Below the pieces are notes generated by a model that saw nothing but the letters and a program-made list of their open reading frames with translations, had not been told where the DNA came from and ran no database searches. From the NCBI GenBank assembly GCA_903840415.1, contig CAIMFY010000114.1, positions 30,752 through 94,751 on the forward strand: 64,000 nucleotides of DNA, given 5' to 3'. Each line of letters begins with the position of its first letter. Positions within the stretch are counted from its first letter, which is position 1. This DNA comes from an uncultured Opitutia bacterium. Lineage in GTDB: Bacteria > Verrucomicrobiota > Verrucomicrobiia > Opitutales > Opitutaceae. Shown here piece by piece: positions 25,441 through 33,998 of this stretch. The translations under genes were made by a program, and so were the position numbers.

Positions 25441-26829
25441 ATGAAGTCGTCTCTGCTGTTGCTCACCAGTTCGCTCGCCGCGAACGCCGCGCTCTTTGGC
25501 GCGCTGGCGTGGCGGCCGGCGCTCGCGCCGCCGGCGTTCCGGGATTTTTTCGCGCGCAATTTTCACGTCGCCGACGCCGCGCTGGCTACGCCCAGCTCAC
25601 CCGTCGTCGAGCGCGCGCCCCCGGCGCGGCCGTTGTGGACGCTGCTCCAGACCGACGACCTGCGCACCCTCGTTGCCCGCCTCCGTGCGGCGGGGTTTCC
25701 ACCGGCGGTGATTCGCGAAATCCTACGGACGCAGGTCAACGCCCGTTACAATTCGCGCCTTACCGCGCTGATGGAGCCCGACCCGAAGGTTCCCTACTGG
25801 CGGGTCGGGTCTTCCTTCTACGGCGTCGATGCCAAGCGCAACGAGGAGATCAACCAACTCCAGCGCGACCGCGCCAAGGCCCTCCGCGATCTGCTCACCG
25901 ACGATTTCTTCGCCACCGGCGATGTGACCGCAGCGCAGCGCCGCCAGTTTGGCGATCTGCCCCGGCAAAAAATCGACGCCCTCCAGCGCATCGAGGACGA
26001 CTACACTGAAATGATGTCGCAGGTGCGCGCCGGGATGAACGGCATCACGCTGCCCGAAGATAAGGCAAAACTCGCGCTGCTCATCCGCGAAAAGCAGACC
26101 GATCTCGCCGCCGTCCTCACCCCTGCGGAACTCGCCGACTACACGATGCGCACGTCGCCCATCACCAACCTGCTTCGCACGCGGCTCGATACGTTCGATC
26201 CCTCTGCGGGCGAATTTCAGGCGATTTTCCAGACGCAGCAGGCGCTCAACGACAAATTATCCGTCGGCACCAGCGGCGGCAATGTGTCGGCGGGCGACTT
26301 TCAACAGCGTCAAGCCGCGCAGGCGGAAGTCGAAGCCCAGTTGAAGACCGCACTCGGCGATGCGCGCTACGCCGAATATTCGCGGGCCGTCAGCAGCGAG
26401 TTTCAGCAACTCAGCCGGCTCGCGCAGCGCGACAACCTGCCCGCCGCCGCCGCCGTGCAGGCCTACACTGCCCGCGACCAAGTCACCGTAGAGTCGAACC
26501 GCATCTTCGACGACAACACGCTCAGCGTGGATCAAAAGCTGGCTGCACTCCAGTCGCTCGCGCAAAACACCCGCGCCCAACTTCTTGCCACCCTCGGCCC
26601 GACTTCCGGCCCGGCGTATGTGAAAATTGCCGACCAGTGGCTCACCAACGTCGAGCGCGGCAGCGCCGTTTCGTTTAACTCCGGTGGTGGTGGCATAACC
26701 ACTATGACTACGAACAACGGCGTTACCTCGATGGTCTCGCTCGGTGGCAGTTACCCGAGCTTTCGCCGGCTGCCAGGTGCTTTTCCAGCTCCGCGTCCCG
26801 CTACTAACATCAGCAATCCGAGGCCATGA
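25441..26829 (+). CDS. Membrane-anchored helical protein, paralogue 3 of a four-member family
   Basis: A 462-aa member of the same family: signal anchor MKSSLLLLTSSLAANAALFG, then LQTDDLRTLVARLRAAGFPP followed by AVIREILRTQ, ALQRIEDDYTEMMSQV, DLAAVLTPAELADYTMRTSP, FQAIFQTQQALNDKL, LKTALGDARYAEYSRAVSSE and a final LLATLGPTSGPAY. It matches the following gene at 26826 more closely than the one at 22833, especially in the block after the anchor. The ATG at 25441 is chosen because it begins the membrane anchor. The frame is open further upstream but shows nothing there. The stop overlaps the next start as ATGA (26826-26829), so 3 and 4 are translated together. Confidence 0.78.
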   Translation: MKSSLLLLTSSLAANAALFGALAWRPALAPPAFRDFFARNFHVADAALATPSSPVVERAPPARPLWTLLQTDDLRTLVARLRAAGFPPAVIREILRTQVNARYNSRLTALMEPDPKVPYWRVGSSFYGVDAKRNEEINQLQRDRAKALRDLLTDDFFATGDVTAAQRRQFGDLPRQKIDALQRIEDDYTEMMSQVRAGMNGITLPEDKAKLALLIREKQTDLAAVLTPAELADYTMRTSPITNLLRTRLDTFDPSAGEFQAIFQTQQALNDKLSVGTSGGNVSAGDFQQRQAAQAEVEAQLKTALGDARYAEYSRAVSSEFQQLSRLAQRDNLPAAAAVQAYTARDQVTVESNRIFDDNTLSVDQKLAALQSLAQNTRAQLLATLGPTSGPAYVKIADQWLTNVERGSAVSFNSGGGGITTMTTNNGVTSMVSLGGSYPSFRRLPGAFPAPRPATNISNPRP

Positions 26830-28040
26830 AGATCTCCACTCTCATCCTCGCTGGTTCGCTGGCGGCCAATGTCATTCTCCTCGGGATGATCGCAGTCGGC
26901 TCGTCGGACGATTCTAGTTCTGCGCCGAGCCCGGTGCGCCAAAATCTGTCGAAGGCAAAATCGTCCGCGCCCGCCGCTGCCCCCGGTTCCGCTGCGTGGG
27001 CCGAGTTGCAAACCGGCGATCTCGCCGCGCAGCGCGATCGGCTCCGGGCCGAGGGCTTTCCGCCGGAAATTGTCCGCGCCATTCTGGCGGCGCAGGTGGG
27101 CGAAAGTTTCGCCGCCCGCCGCAAGGCCATCGAGCAGGCGCAGGCCGAGGTGCCGTTTTGGAAAAATCCGATCCGCGATCCGAAGCTACAGGCGGCGTTT
27201 CGCGACCTCGGCCGCGAGCAGGATAAAATCCTGAAAGATCTCCTCGGCCACGACGCCCGCAACGACGATCCTACCTACGTCGCCTACCTCCGCCGCCAGT
27301 TCGGCAACCTGCCCGACGACAAGGTCGATCAACTCCGGCAAATCCTCGACGACTACAACCAGCAGCGCTCCGACATTTTTCTGAATTCCCGCAACGGCCC
27401 GATTCTGCCCGACGAGCAGCAGAAAATCGCCGCCCTCGACAAGGCGATGCACGCCGACTACGCCGCCGTCCTGAGTCCGGCGGAACTCGCCGACTACGAT
27501 CTTCGCTCCAGCAACACCGCCCAGTCGCTGCGCTACAGCCTCGCTGCGTTCGACGCCACCGAGCCGGAATACCGCTCCATCTTCCAGCTCCAGCAGGCGT
27601 TCGACGACAAATACGGCCGCATGTATGGCATGCCTTCCCCGGATGAGATGCAGGCGCGCAGCGCGGCGCAAAAGCAGTTGACCGCCGACATCGCGGCCGC
27701 CCTCGGCCCCGATCGCGCGGCCGACTACCAGCGCGCGACCGACTACAGTTATCGCCAGACGAGTCAGCTCGTGGCGCGGCTGGAACTGCCGCCGGAAACC
27801 GCGAACCAAGTTTACGCCACGCAACAGGATCTCCAGCAGCGGGCCCGCACTGTCCAGATGGACCGCACCCTCGCCCCGGCGGATCGCGCGGCGCAACTTT
27901 CCAGTCTCGCGACGGAAGCGCAGACGCGACTCACAACCTCGCTCGGTCCGCAGGGCTACGACGCCTACCGGCAAAACGGCATGGGCTCCTGGCTGCAGAT
28001 GCTTGCGCCCCGCCCGGCCATGCCGCCGCCGCGGGAGTAG
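26826..28040 (+). CDS. Membrane-anchored helical protein, paralogue 4 of a four-member family
   Basis: A 404-aa member of the family: anchor MKISTLILAGSLAANVILLG, an LQTGDLAAQRDRLRAEGFPP block followed by EIVRAILAAQ, QLRQILDDYNQQRSDIF, YAAVLSPAELADYDLRSSNT, YRSIFQLQQAFDDKYGRM, IAAALGPDRAADYQRATDYS and LTTSLGPQGYDAY. Coupled to paralogue 3 by ATGA. It ends 3 bp before the convergent histidine-kinase gene. The conserved Asp/Tyr-rich helical blocks and duplicated LTPAEL-type motif suggest two copies of one helical module. Periplasmic, function unknown. Confidence 0.78.
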   Translation: MKISTLILAGSLAANVILLGMIAVGSSDDSSSAPSPVRQNLSKAKSSAPAAAPGSAAWAELQTGDLAAQRDRLRAEGFPPEIVRAILAAQVGESFAARRKAIEQAQAEVPFWKNPIRDPKLQAAFRDLGREQDKILKDLLGHDARNDDPTYVAYLRRQFGNLPDDKVDQLRQILDDYNQQRSDIFLNSRNGPILPDEQQKIAALDKAMHADYAAVLSPAELADYDLRSSNTAQSLRYSLAAFDATEPEYRSIFQLQQAFDDKYGRMYGMPSPDEMQARSAAQKQLTADIAAALGPDRAADYQRATDYSYRQTSQLVARLELPPETANQVYATQQDLQQRARTVQMDRTLAPADRAAQLSSLATEAQTRLTTSLGPQGYDAYRQNGMGSWLQMLAPRPAMPPPRE

Positions 28041-28043
28041 CCG

Positions 28044-30638
28044 CTATTTTTTCGCCGAACCGCGCGCGGCTTGATAGCGGTGAAACGCCGCTTCGAGTTC
28101 CGACAGTCGGAGAGGTTTTACGAGGTAATCGTTCGCGCCGGCGGCCAGCGCCCGCGCCTTTTGTTCCTCGCGCGCGTCGGCGGTGAGCGCGGAAATCCAG
28201 ATCGTCTGGGCGCGCGCGCCCGCCCGCCCGGCGCGGATTTCCGCAAGTGCGCTGAGGCCGTCGAGTTCCGGCATGTGCAGATCGAGCAGCACAAAATCAA
28301 AGGCGGCGTCGTCGCGGGCGAGTTCCTCGCGGGCGAGCCGGCCGTTGCCGACTGCGTGCCACGTGCAGCCCAGATTCGTCAGCACCTTTTGCATGAGCCG
28401 TTGGTTGACGGCGTTGTCCTCCACGAGCAGCACGCGCAACCCGAAGTGCGTCGATGCCGCCGTCGGTGCCGCGACCGGTCGCAGCCCGCTCACCAAGTCG
28501 AACAGCACCGCGTGGTGCAGCGGATAATTGACGATGAGGCGGAAATGCGTGCGCAGCGCGTTGCGCAATTCCGTGTTGAGCGTGACCGGCACGAGCGCGA
28601 ACGCCTGCGCGGGCGGCAGGGCGGGCGTCGGCGCTGTCTGTGCGGCGAGCGAGCGGGCGAGCGGTTCATCCACCGCGACGAGCGCGAGATCCCACGGCGT
28701 CGCCGGCAATGCGGCGATCGCATCGACCTCGACACAGGGCGCCTGCCAGCGGACCGCGAGCCGCCCCAGTTCGCGGCGGAAGGCGCTCGGCGGCCCGACC
28801 AGCACGAGGCGCAGTCCCTCCAGCGTGGACGCTGGTGCCGGTGGACTCAATACGGCGCTCCGGAGGTTGAACATAAACGTCGAACCACGACCAGCGTCGC
28901 TGAGGAGCGAGATGTCACCGCCCATGAGCCGCACCAAATCTCGGCAGATTGCGAGGCCGAGACCGGTGCCGCCGTGCTTTCGGGTCGACGACGAGTCGAG
29001 TTGCGTGAACGGCTTGAAAAGTTTCGTGCCCTCTTCGGGCGTGATGCCGACACCGGTATCCCGCACGGTAAACACGAGGTTCGTCTCCGCCGGATTAGCG
29101 GCCGGGGTGGCGCCGCCGCGCGCCAGTGCGACCGTGACCTCGATCTCGCCGGCCTCGGTGAATTTCACGGCGTTGCTCACGAGGTTGACCAGCACCTGCC
29201 GCAGCCGGCCGCTGTCAGCCAGGATCGCCGCCGGCACGTCGTCCTCGACCCAGTGCAGCAGGCTGAGTTTTTTCGCATGGGCGCGGTCGGCCAGCAAATC
29301 GAGTGCCTCCTCGATGCACTCGCGCGGATCGCACGGGCCGAGTTCGAGCTTCAACTTGCCGGTTTCGATTCGCGCAAAGTCGAGGATGTCGCCCGTGAGC
29401 TGCATCAGCGCCTCGCCGCCACCGCGGATCGTCTCGACGTAGTCGCGCTGTTCGGCGTTGAGCGGTGAGTGGAGCAGCAGGTTGGTGAAGCCGATGATGC
29501 CGTTGAGCGGCGTGCGCACCTCGTGGCTCATCGTCGCGAGAAACTGTCCCTTCGCCCGATCCCCCGCGAGCGCGAGATCGCGGGCCTCGCGCAGTTCGGT
29601 TTCCTGCTTCTTGAACTCGGTCATGTCGTCAAACACCGCGACGAAACACGACAGGCTGCCGTCGCGGTTCTTCACCGGCGTGATCACGCCGCGCACCGGA
29701 TAGACCGTCCCGTCCTTACGCTGGTTGAACCATTCGCCCTCCCACGCCTGGCCCGACCGCACGCTCGAAACCATGTCGGCGAACCGTTCCGGCGGCGTGT
29801 CCGCCGTCTGGAACTCGCGCCACTTGCGACCGATCAACTCACGGCGTGAGTAACCGATTTGCCGCGACAGTCCGCGGTTCGCAAACTCGATGACCCCGTC
29901 GAGATCGATGATCAGGAGCGCCGAGTGGCTCTGTTCCATCGCCTCCGACAGGTTGCGGATCGCCTCGCGCTGCTCGAGCTGGCGGCGCACGACCAGCCAG
30001 CCGACGAAGGGTAGGCCGAGGGCGAGCCACGCTGCGAGCGTGTGCCCGGCGATGGCACTCCATACCTCGAATTGCCATTCCGAGGCCGCCAGATTCAAGC
30101 CGATGAACTCGCGCCGCGGCCAATCGGGTTTCGTGGACGGCGCCTCCGCGATCGGGGCGTAGCCGGTCACCCACGTTTCTGCGCCCCCGGCGATCGAGCC
30201 ATCGGTCGCCGGCACGCCGGCCCGCGCGATCAGGTGGAGCCCCGGGAAATCCGCCGCCACCGGAAATTCGTCGCCGGGCATCGCCTCCGGTCTGCTCCCG
30301 GGCGGAGCCGAGTCCGCGAGATAAATCACGCGGCCAGTCTCGGGTTCGAAACGCAAAATGAAGACCGCGCGCACATGCGGATTCACGTCCCGCAGCTCGG
30401 CTAGCTTGCGTTTGATCGCCGTGTAGCCCGGTCGTGCGATCACCGTCCGGTCGCCGGCGAGTCGCTGCACTTCGCCCGGGTCGAAGGCCTCCGCGCACCA
30501 TTTCGCATCGGCCACCAAGCCGCTGAGAATCCGCGTTTGCTCCCGGTGGTAGCCAATCACCCCGACTCCCGCACCCGCGACAAAGATCGCCGCCCAGCCG
30601 GCGGCGATCAGTAATTTACTCAGGCGAGGCAGCGGCAT
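28044..30638 (-). CDS. Hybrid sensor histidine kinase (PAS, HisKA, HATPase, receiver)
   Basis: An 864-aa inner-membrane kinase. Transmembrane helices at about 9-29 and 196-216 enclose a periplasmic sensor of about 165 residues of no recognised family. A PAS domain (about 230-355) with SALLIIDLDGVIEFANRGLS is followed by the dimerisation domain with SHEVRTPLNG, phospho-acceptor His372. The ATP-binding domain has the N-box LVNLVSNAVKFTE, DTGVGI and GGTGLGLAI. A degenerate receiver-like stretch (about 600-710) lacks a clear phospho-Asp. The C-terminal receiver is intact (LLVEDN, phospho-acceptor Asp786 in LLDLHMP, Lys in YLVKP). The output partner is not adjacent. It is convergent with the fourth helical paralogue, 3 bp away. 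Confidence 0.92.
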   Translation of the reverse strand: MPLPRLSKLLIAAGWAAIFVAGAGVGVIGYHREQTRILSGLVADAKWCAEAFDPGEVQRLAGDRTVIARPGYTAIKRKLAELRDVNPHVRAVFILRFEPETGRVIYLADSAPPGSRPEAMPGDEFPVAADFPGLHLIARAGVPATDGSIAGGAETWVTGYAPIAEAPSTKPDWPRREFIGLNLAASEWQFEVWSAIAGHTLAAWLALGLPFVGWLVVRRQLEQREAIRNLSEAMEQSHSALLIIDLDGVIEFANRGLSRQIGYSRRELIGRKWREFQTADTPPERFADMVSSVRSGQAWEGEWFNQRKDGTVYPVRGVITPVKNRDGSLSCFVAVFDDMTEFKKQETELREARDLALAGDRAKGQFLATMSHEVRTPLNGIIGFTNLLLHSPLNAEQRDYVETIRGGGEALMQLTGDILDFARIETGKLKLELGPCDPRECIEEALDLLADRAHAKKLSLLHWVEDDVPAAILADSGRLRQVLVNLVSNAVKFTEAGEIEVTVALARGGATPAANPAETNLVFTVRDTGVGITPEEGTKLFKPFTQLDSSSTRKHGGTGLGLAICRDLVRLMGGDISLLSDAGRGSTFMFNLRSAVLSPPAPASTLEGLRLVLVGPPSAFRRELGRLAVRWQAPCVEVDAIAALPATPWDLALVAVDEPLARSLAAQTAPTPALPPAQAFALVPVTLNTELRNALRTHFRLIVNYPLHHAVLFDLVSGLRPVAAPTAASTHFGLRVLLVEDNAVNQRLMQKVLTNLGCTWHAVGNGRLAREELARDDAAFDFVLLDLHMPELDGLSALAEIRAGRAGARAQTIWISALTADAREEQKARALAAGANDYLVKPLRLSELEAAFHRYQAARGSAKK

Positions 30639-30698
30639 GGCGGTCGGTCGACCGCACTCAAGGCTGCGACTTCCGACGGCGCAACCTTGAAGGCTATT

Positions 30699-32324
30699 TT
30701 ACTCCATTCGCGGCGCCCGCTGGTCGCGCCCGCCTTGGTGCAAAATGACCGCGACAACCTTGCCGGCAACATCGCGCTCGAACGACAGGCGCGCGTCCAC
30801 CACCTTGAGGAAGAACTCGTCCTTCGCCGTTGCGAACACCGGAAATTTCGGCTGCCCGGTCAACTGCGTGAACAGCGCACCGTTCGTCTCCGTCATCGTG
30901 CAGATCACCGTCGGCGCGAGCGCATACCGGCCGGCATAGTCGCGCAATGTCTCGACTGGCAGCGAGATTTCCTTCGGCGGCGGTGGGAGTTCGCCGCGCG
31001 GCCCGCGTAGATCCCGGCCGTTCTGGTGCAGCACCAGCGCGGTGACTTTGCCCGCAGGATCGCGCTCGAACGAAACTTCCGCGGGCACGCCGACCACGGC
31101 AAAGCGATCGTCGCCCGCCTTGCGCAAGCCCACCCGCGGCTGACCCGTCGCCTGGATCGCGAGTGCGCCGTTGCGCGTTACCACATCAATCGCGAACACG
31201 GACGACAACGGGTAGCGGCCAACATAATCGGCTGCGTCGGGAATCTTTTCCGTGACCGGCGCGGGCGGTTTCATGCCGATCAATCCAAACCCGAGCGCGT
31301 CGCAGCTCGTCGCATCGTTGGCGAGCAGTGCGACCCCGCGGCCGGCCGCCGGACAAAACGCCACGAACGCGTGGTAGCCGTTCGTCGCGCCGTTGTGCCA
31401 GTATACCGGCCGGTCTTTTTCGCCGGAGATGAACCAGCCAAAACCGATCTGGGCACCGACATCGATCGCCTCGCGTTGTGGTTTCAGAGCCTCCGCCAGC
31501 GCAGCCGTGAGCGGCGACTCCGTGCGGCCAAGGCAGAATTCCAGAAACACACCGAGGTCCCGTGGCGAAGAAACGATCGCGCCGGCGGGCGCCTCCGCTT
31601 GAAAAGTCCAGGTCGGCACGCGGGCGCCCGCGCTGTGACCGGGCGCGAGTTCCGCCGGCGTCGGAATGCCTGTGAGCGCAAGCGACGTCGCCGTCATCTT
31701 CAGCGGCGCAATCACGTGCGCCGTGAGCGCATCCGCATAGCTCGTGCCCCACGCGGCACCGAGCGCCTCGCCGAGCACGCCGACGCCGAAGTTTGAGTAA
31801 TTCACGGCGCGGCCTACTGGCGCCGTCGGCCCGTGCACTCGCAACGCCGTGACGAGCGCCGCGTGATCGTAGGTGGCGTAGGGGTTGGGGCTGGCATCGG
31901 GATTCGGCCCGATGTTCGCCGGCAATCGGGGCAGGCCCGAACTGTGCGTCGTCAGCGAGAGCAGCGTGATGGTGGCGAGCTTCGCCTGATCGGGATCGTT
32001 GGTTGGCAGCAGAAATTTCGCCGCCGGATCGTTGCGGGACACCTTGCCCGCGCGTTCGCTCTCCGCGAGGAGCAGCGCCGTGAAGACCTTGGTCACCGAG
32101 CCGACTTGAAAACGCGTGTCGGCCGAGAGCGGCCGCGGATCGTCGGAGGAATATTTTCCGCTTTGCGCAAAGGCCACGCCGTCGGTGTCGATCCAAGTCG
32201 CCGCGACGCCCCCCGGCAGATCGCGGCTCCAGGTGTCGAGCTGGGTCTGCAGATCCGCCGGGGGTTTGGCGGCGGTGAATGAACAGACGAGCAAGGCTGG
32301 CAACAATCGGAGGACGGTTTTCAT
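30699..32324 (-). CDS. Secreted serine hydrolase, beta-lactamase (class C/PBP) family, with duplicated C-terminal domain
   Basis: A 541-aa exported protein (signal peptide MKTVLRLLPALLVCSFTAA). The penicillin-binding fold has the catalytic S-x-x-K motif SVTK (Ser76, Lys79), the Y-x-N motif YSN (176-178) and a third H-x-G motif in YWHNGATNG. After about residue 360 it carries two copies of a DUF3471-like lipocalin domain, each ending similarly (SFERDPAGKVTALVLHQNGR and SFERDVAGKVVAVILHQGGR). Such proteins are peptidases or esterases and seldom true beta-lactamases. The ATG at 32324 overlaps the stop of the preceding membrane-protein gene (ATGA). It is the third gene of an ECF-sigma-factor unit and may be a target or effector of that unit. 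Confidence 0.87.
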   Translation of the reverse strand: MKTVLRLLPALLVCSFTAAKPPADLQTQLDTWSRDLPGGVAATWIDTDGVAFAQSGKYSSDDPRPLSADTRFQVGSVTKVFTALLLAESERAGKVSRNDPAAKFLLPTNDPDQAKLATITLLSLTTHSSGLPRLPANIGPNPDASPNPYATYDHAALVTALRVHGPTAPVGRAVNYSNFGVGVLGEALGAAWGTSYADALTAHVIAPLKMTATSLALTGIPTPAELAPGHSAGARVPTWTFQAEAPAGAIVSSPRDLGVFLEFCLGRTESPLTAALAEALKPQREAIDVGAQIGFGWFISGEKDRPVYWHNGATNGYHAFVAFCPAAGRGVALLANDATSCDALGFGLIGMKPPAPVTEKIPDAADYVGRYPLSSVFAIDVVTRNGALAIQATGQPRVGLRKAGDDRFAVVGVPAEVSFERDPAGKVTALVLHQNGRDLRGPRGELPPPPKEISLPVETLRDYAGRYALAPTVICTMTETNGALFTQLTGQPKFPVFATAKDEFFLKVVDARLSFERDVAGKVVAVILHQGGRDQRAPRME

Positions 32325-32935
32325 GGAGAAAGCAGATCGGAACGAAGTTTTTCTAGTTCGACGAGGCGAGGCTCGATTCGCTGATGGACCGCGCGACGGT
32401 TGATTTTCCAGGCAAACCAAAACGCGAATCCTACGACGGGAAGATAGAAGGCCAGAAAAAGCAGCTGCACTGGCCAGGCCCACGCCGGGGCGCGAAAAAA
32501 AAAGTTCGCCGGCACAATCAAGACCGCCGCTCCGAGCGGCGCGAGATACCATTGCCACAAAGTCAGGAGCAGATGCCGTTGGTGGCGCAATTCCGCAATC
32601 TCAGCCTCGAGCTTGGCCAGCATCGTGGCGTCCTCACCGAGCCGGTGGCGGTGAGCACGAAGCCGCTCCCGCACAAAAAGCAGCGTGACGCCGAGCGTCA
32701 GCGCGATCGCCAGGCCCATCGGCCAGCCCTTTGTCCCCTGCTTCCACCAAACGACGGCAAAGAAGGCGCATGCAAAGACTCCCGCTGACGCCTCGGCGAT
32801 ATCGCGCACGAAAAGCGTCGCCGCCATTTTCCGGCGCTTCGTCTCAAACGTTTCCTTGAGCGCCGCCAGATCGGCGGCCGCGCCGAGCGGCAGCGGTTGC
32901 CGCCGCCAGACGGCTTCGTAATCATTCCATTTCAT
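32321..32935 (-). CDS. Four-helix membrane protein, putative anti-sigma factor
   Basis: A 204-aa protein with a cytoplasmic N-terminal helix region (about 1-45; MKWNDYEAVWRRQPLP) and four hydrophobic spans in two pairs (about 48-65 and 72-88, then 122-142 and 155-180). Basic, coiled-coil-like segments lie between the pairs and at the end. No known domain is recognised. The gene overlaps the end of the ECF sigma-factor gene by 14 bp and precedes the serine hydrolase by an ATGA overlap. Membrane proteins in this position commonly bind and hold the sigma factor, so anti-sigma activity is the best guess from context. Confidence 0.65.
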   Translation of the reverse strand: MKWNDYEAVWRRQPLPLGAAADLAALKETFETKRRKMAATLFVRDIAEASAGVFACAFFAVVWWKQGTKGWPMGLAIALTLGVTLLFVRERLRAHRHRLGEDATMLAKLEAEIAELRHQRHLLLTLWQWYLAPLGAAVLIVPANFFFRAPAWAWPVQLLFLAFYLPVVGFAFWFAWKINRRAVHQRIEPRLVELEKLRSDLLSP

Positions 32936-33452
32936 CGGTTACTCCTTTCATGAGTTCGGCGAGGCGTTTGCGCGCACGCGTCAACGCCACGCCCACGTGG
33001 TTTTCAGTCAGACCGGTCACGGCGGCAATGTCGCGATACGCCAGGCCATCGAGCAGCAGCAGCACCAGCGCCCGATCGAAGTCCGGCATCGCGTGAATTG
33101 CGGCGTAAAGTTTCTCCAGCAGTTCCCGCTGATCGGCATTCTCGGCGGGGGATGCCGCCGGTGCACTCAGGTCGCCGGGATCTGCGCCGGGCTGGATTTT
33201 AGTTTCGCGGCGCAGCGTGCCGCGGCGCCACGTCATCGCGGTGTTGAGGCACACGCGATAAATCCAAGTCGAGGGCGAAGCCTGTTCGCGAAACGCGGGC
33301 AACGTGCGCCAGAGTTGCAGCGCCATTTCCTGAAACAGATCCGACTGGTCGGCGTCGCTCGCGGCGTAGGCGCGGGCGATCTTGAGCATGATCCCGCGAA
33401 ATTCGGTCACCCAAGCAGTGAAGCGCTCCTCGCGTTGTTCGTCCGTGCTCAT
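32922..33452 (-). CDS. ECF-subfamily RNA polymerase sigma factor
   Basis: A 176-aa sigma-70 relative with region 2 (DQSDLFQEMALQLWRTLPAF and STWIYRVCLNTAMTWRR) and region 4 (DFDRALVLLLLDGLAYRDIA, then GLTENHVGVALTRARKRLAEL) joined by a Pro/Ala-rich linker. It would direct RNA polymerase to a small set of promoters, probably including its own. It is the first gene of a three-gene unit with a membrane protein and a secreted serine hydrolase. A typical arrangement would have the membrane protein release it after a cell-envelope signal. Confidence 0.9.
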   Translation of the reverse strand: MSTDEQREERFTAWVTEFRGIMLKIARAYAASDADQSDLFQEMALQLWRTLPAFREQASPSTWIYRVCLNTAMTWRRGTLRRETKIQPGADPGDLSAPAASPAENADQRELLEKLYAAIHAMPDFDRALVLLLLDGLAYRDIAAVTGLTENHVGVALTRARKRLAELMKGVTDEME

Positions 33453-33541
33453 CCGTTTGCCAGATTAGTCGCCGCAGCGGCCGTTGGCTTACAAGAAATC
33501 TTTCTCGCCGTGGCACCACCGCCGCGGGCAGGCGCAAAAAA

Positions 33542-33567
33542 AACGCCGCGAGCGAACTCGCGGCGTT
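33542..33567. terminator. Strong bidirectional rho-independent terminator
   Basis: AACGCCGCGAG (33542-33552) pairs perfectly with CTCGCGGCGTT (33557-33567) around CGAA. A run of A (33536-33543) precedes it and a run of T (33566-33570) follows it, so it can end transcripts from both sides. It lies just after the SWIB gene, for which it reads as a stem plus an eight-T tract. It also separates that gene from the sigma-factor promoter. Confidence 0.85.
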
Positions 33568-33589
33568 TTTGGAAAAGACAGAATCCGAA

Positions 33590-33859
33590 TTAGGAAACGT
33601 GACCCGAGACGAGCTTCGTCATCTCGAACATCGAGACCTTCGCCTTGCCGCCGAAGACGACCTTCAGCGCGGCATCGGCGTTGATTTGCGTGCGGACCTT
33701 GGCGTCCTGCAGCTTGTTTTTCTTGATGTAGGCCCAGAGCTTCTTGGTGAGCTCCGTGCGCGGGAGGGGAGTCGAACCAACGACGGCCGCGAGCGCGGCA
33801 TCGGGCGTGACGGGTTTCATGAACGCAGCATTCGGTTTACGAGCGGATTTTTTAGCCAT
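33590..33859 (-). CDS. SWIB/MDM2-domain protein
   Basis: An 89-aa basic protein that is almost entirely one SWIB domain: KPVTPDAALAAVVGSTPLPR, ELTKKLWAYIKKNKLQDAK, then VRTQINADAALKVVFGGKAK and a last helix MFEMTKLVSGHVS. A short Lys/Arg-rich head precedes it. SWIB domains are typical of eukaryotic chromatin-remodelling subunits. In bacteria they occur mainly in Chlamydiae, Verrucomicrobia and a few others, where they are thought to act on the nucleoid or topoisomerase. It is monocistronic, with a strong terminator 23 bp after its stop. Confidence 0.93.
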   Translation of the reverse strand: MAKKSARKPNAAFMKPVTPDAALAAVVGSTPLPRTELTKKLWAYIKKNKLQDAKVRTQINADAALKVVFGGKAKVSMFEMTKLVSGHVS

Positions 33860-33998
33860 ATTGAGTTTGGGTTTAGAACGCTTTCCCTCGAAAGCAAGGC
33901 CGTTCTAGAGGGAGAAAGGGGTATTTGCCTAGGAGAATCTTCAACTTTTTCGCAGGTGGGGATCGCGGCTTTCCCTCGTAAAATCTAAAAAAACCTGC

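Noticed and set aside
33950..33990. GCAGGT...ACCTGC arms as terminator of the ABC pair
   Set aside because: The arms are more than 30 bases apart without a continuous stem, so pairing is unconvincing.
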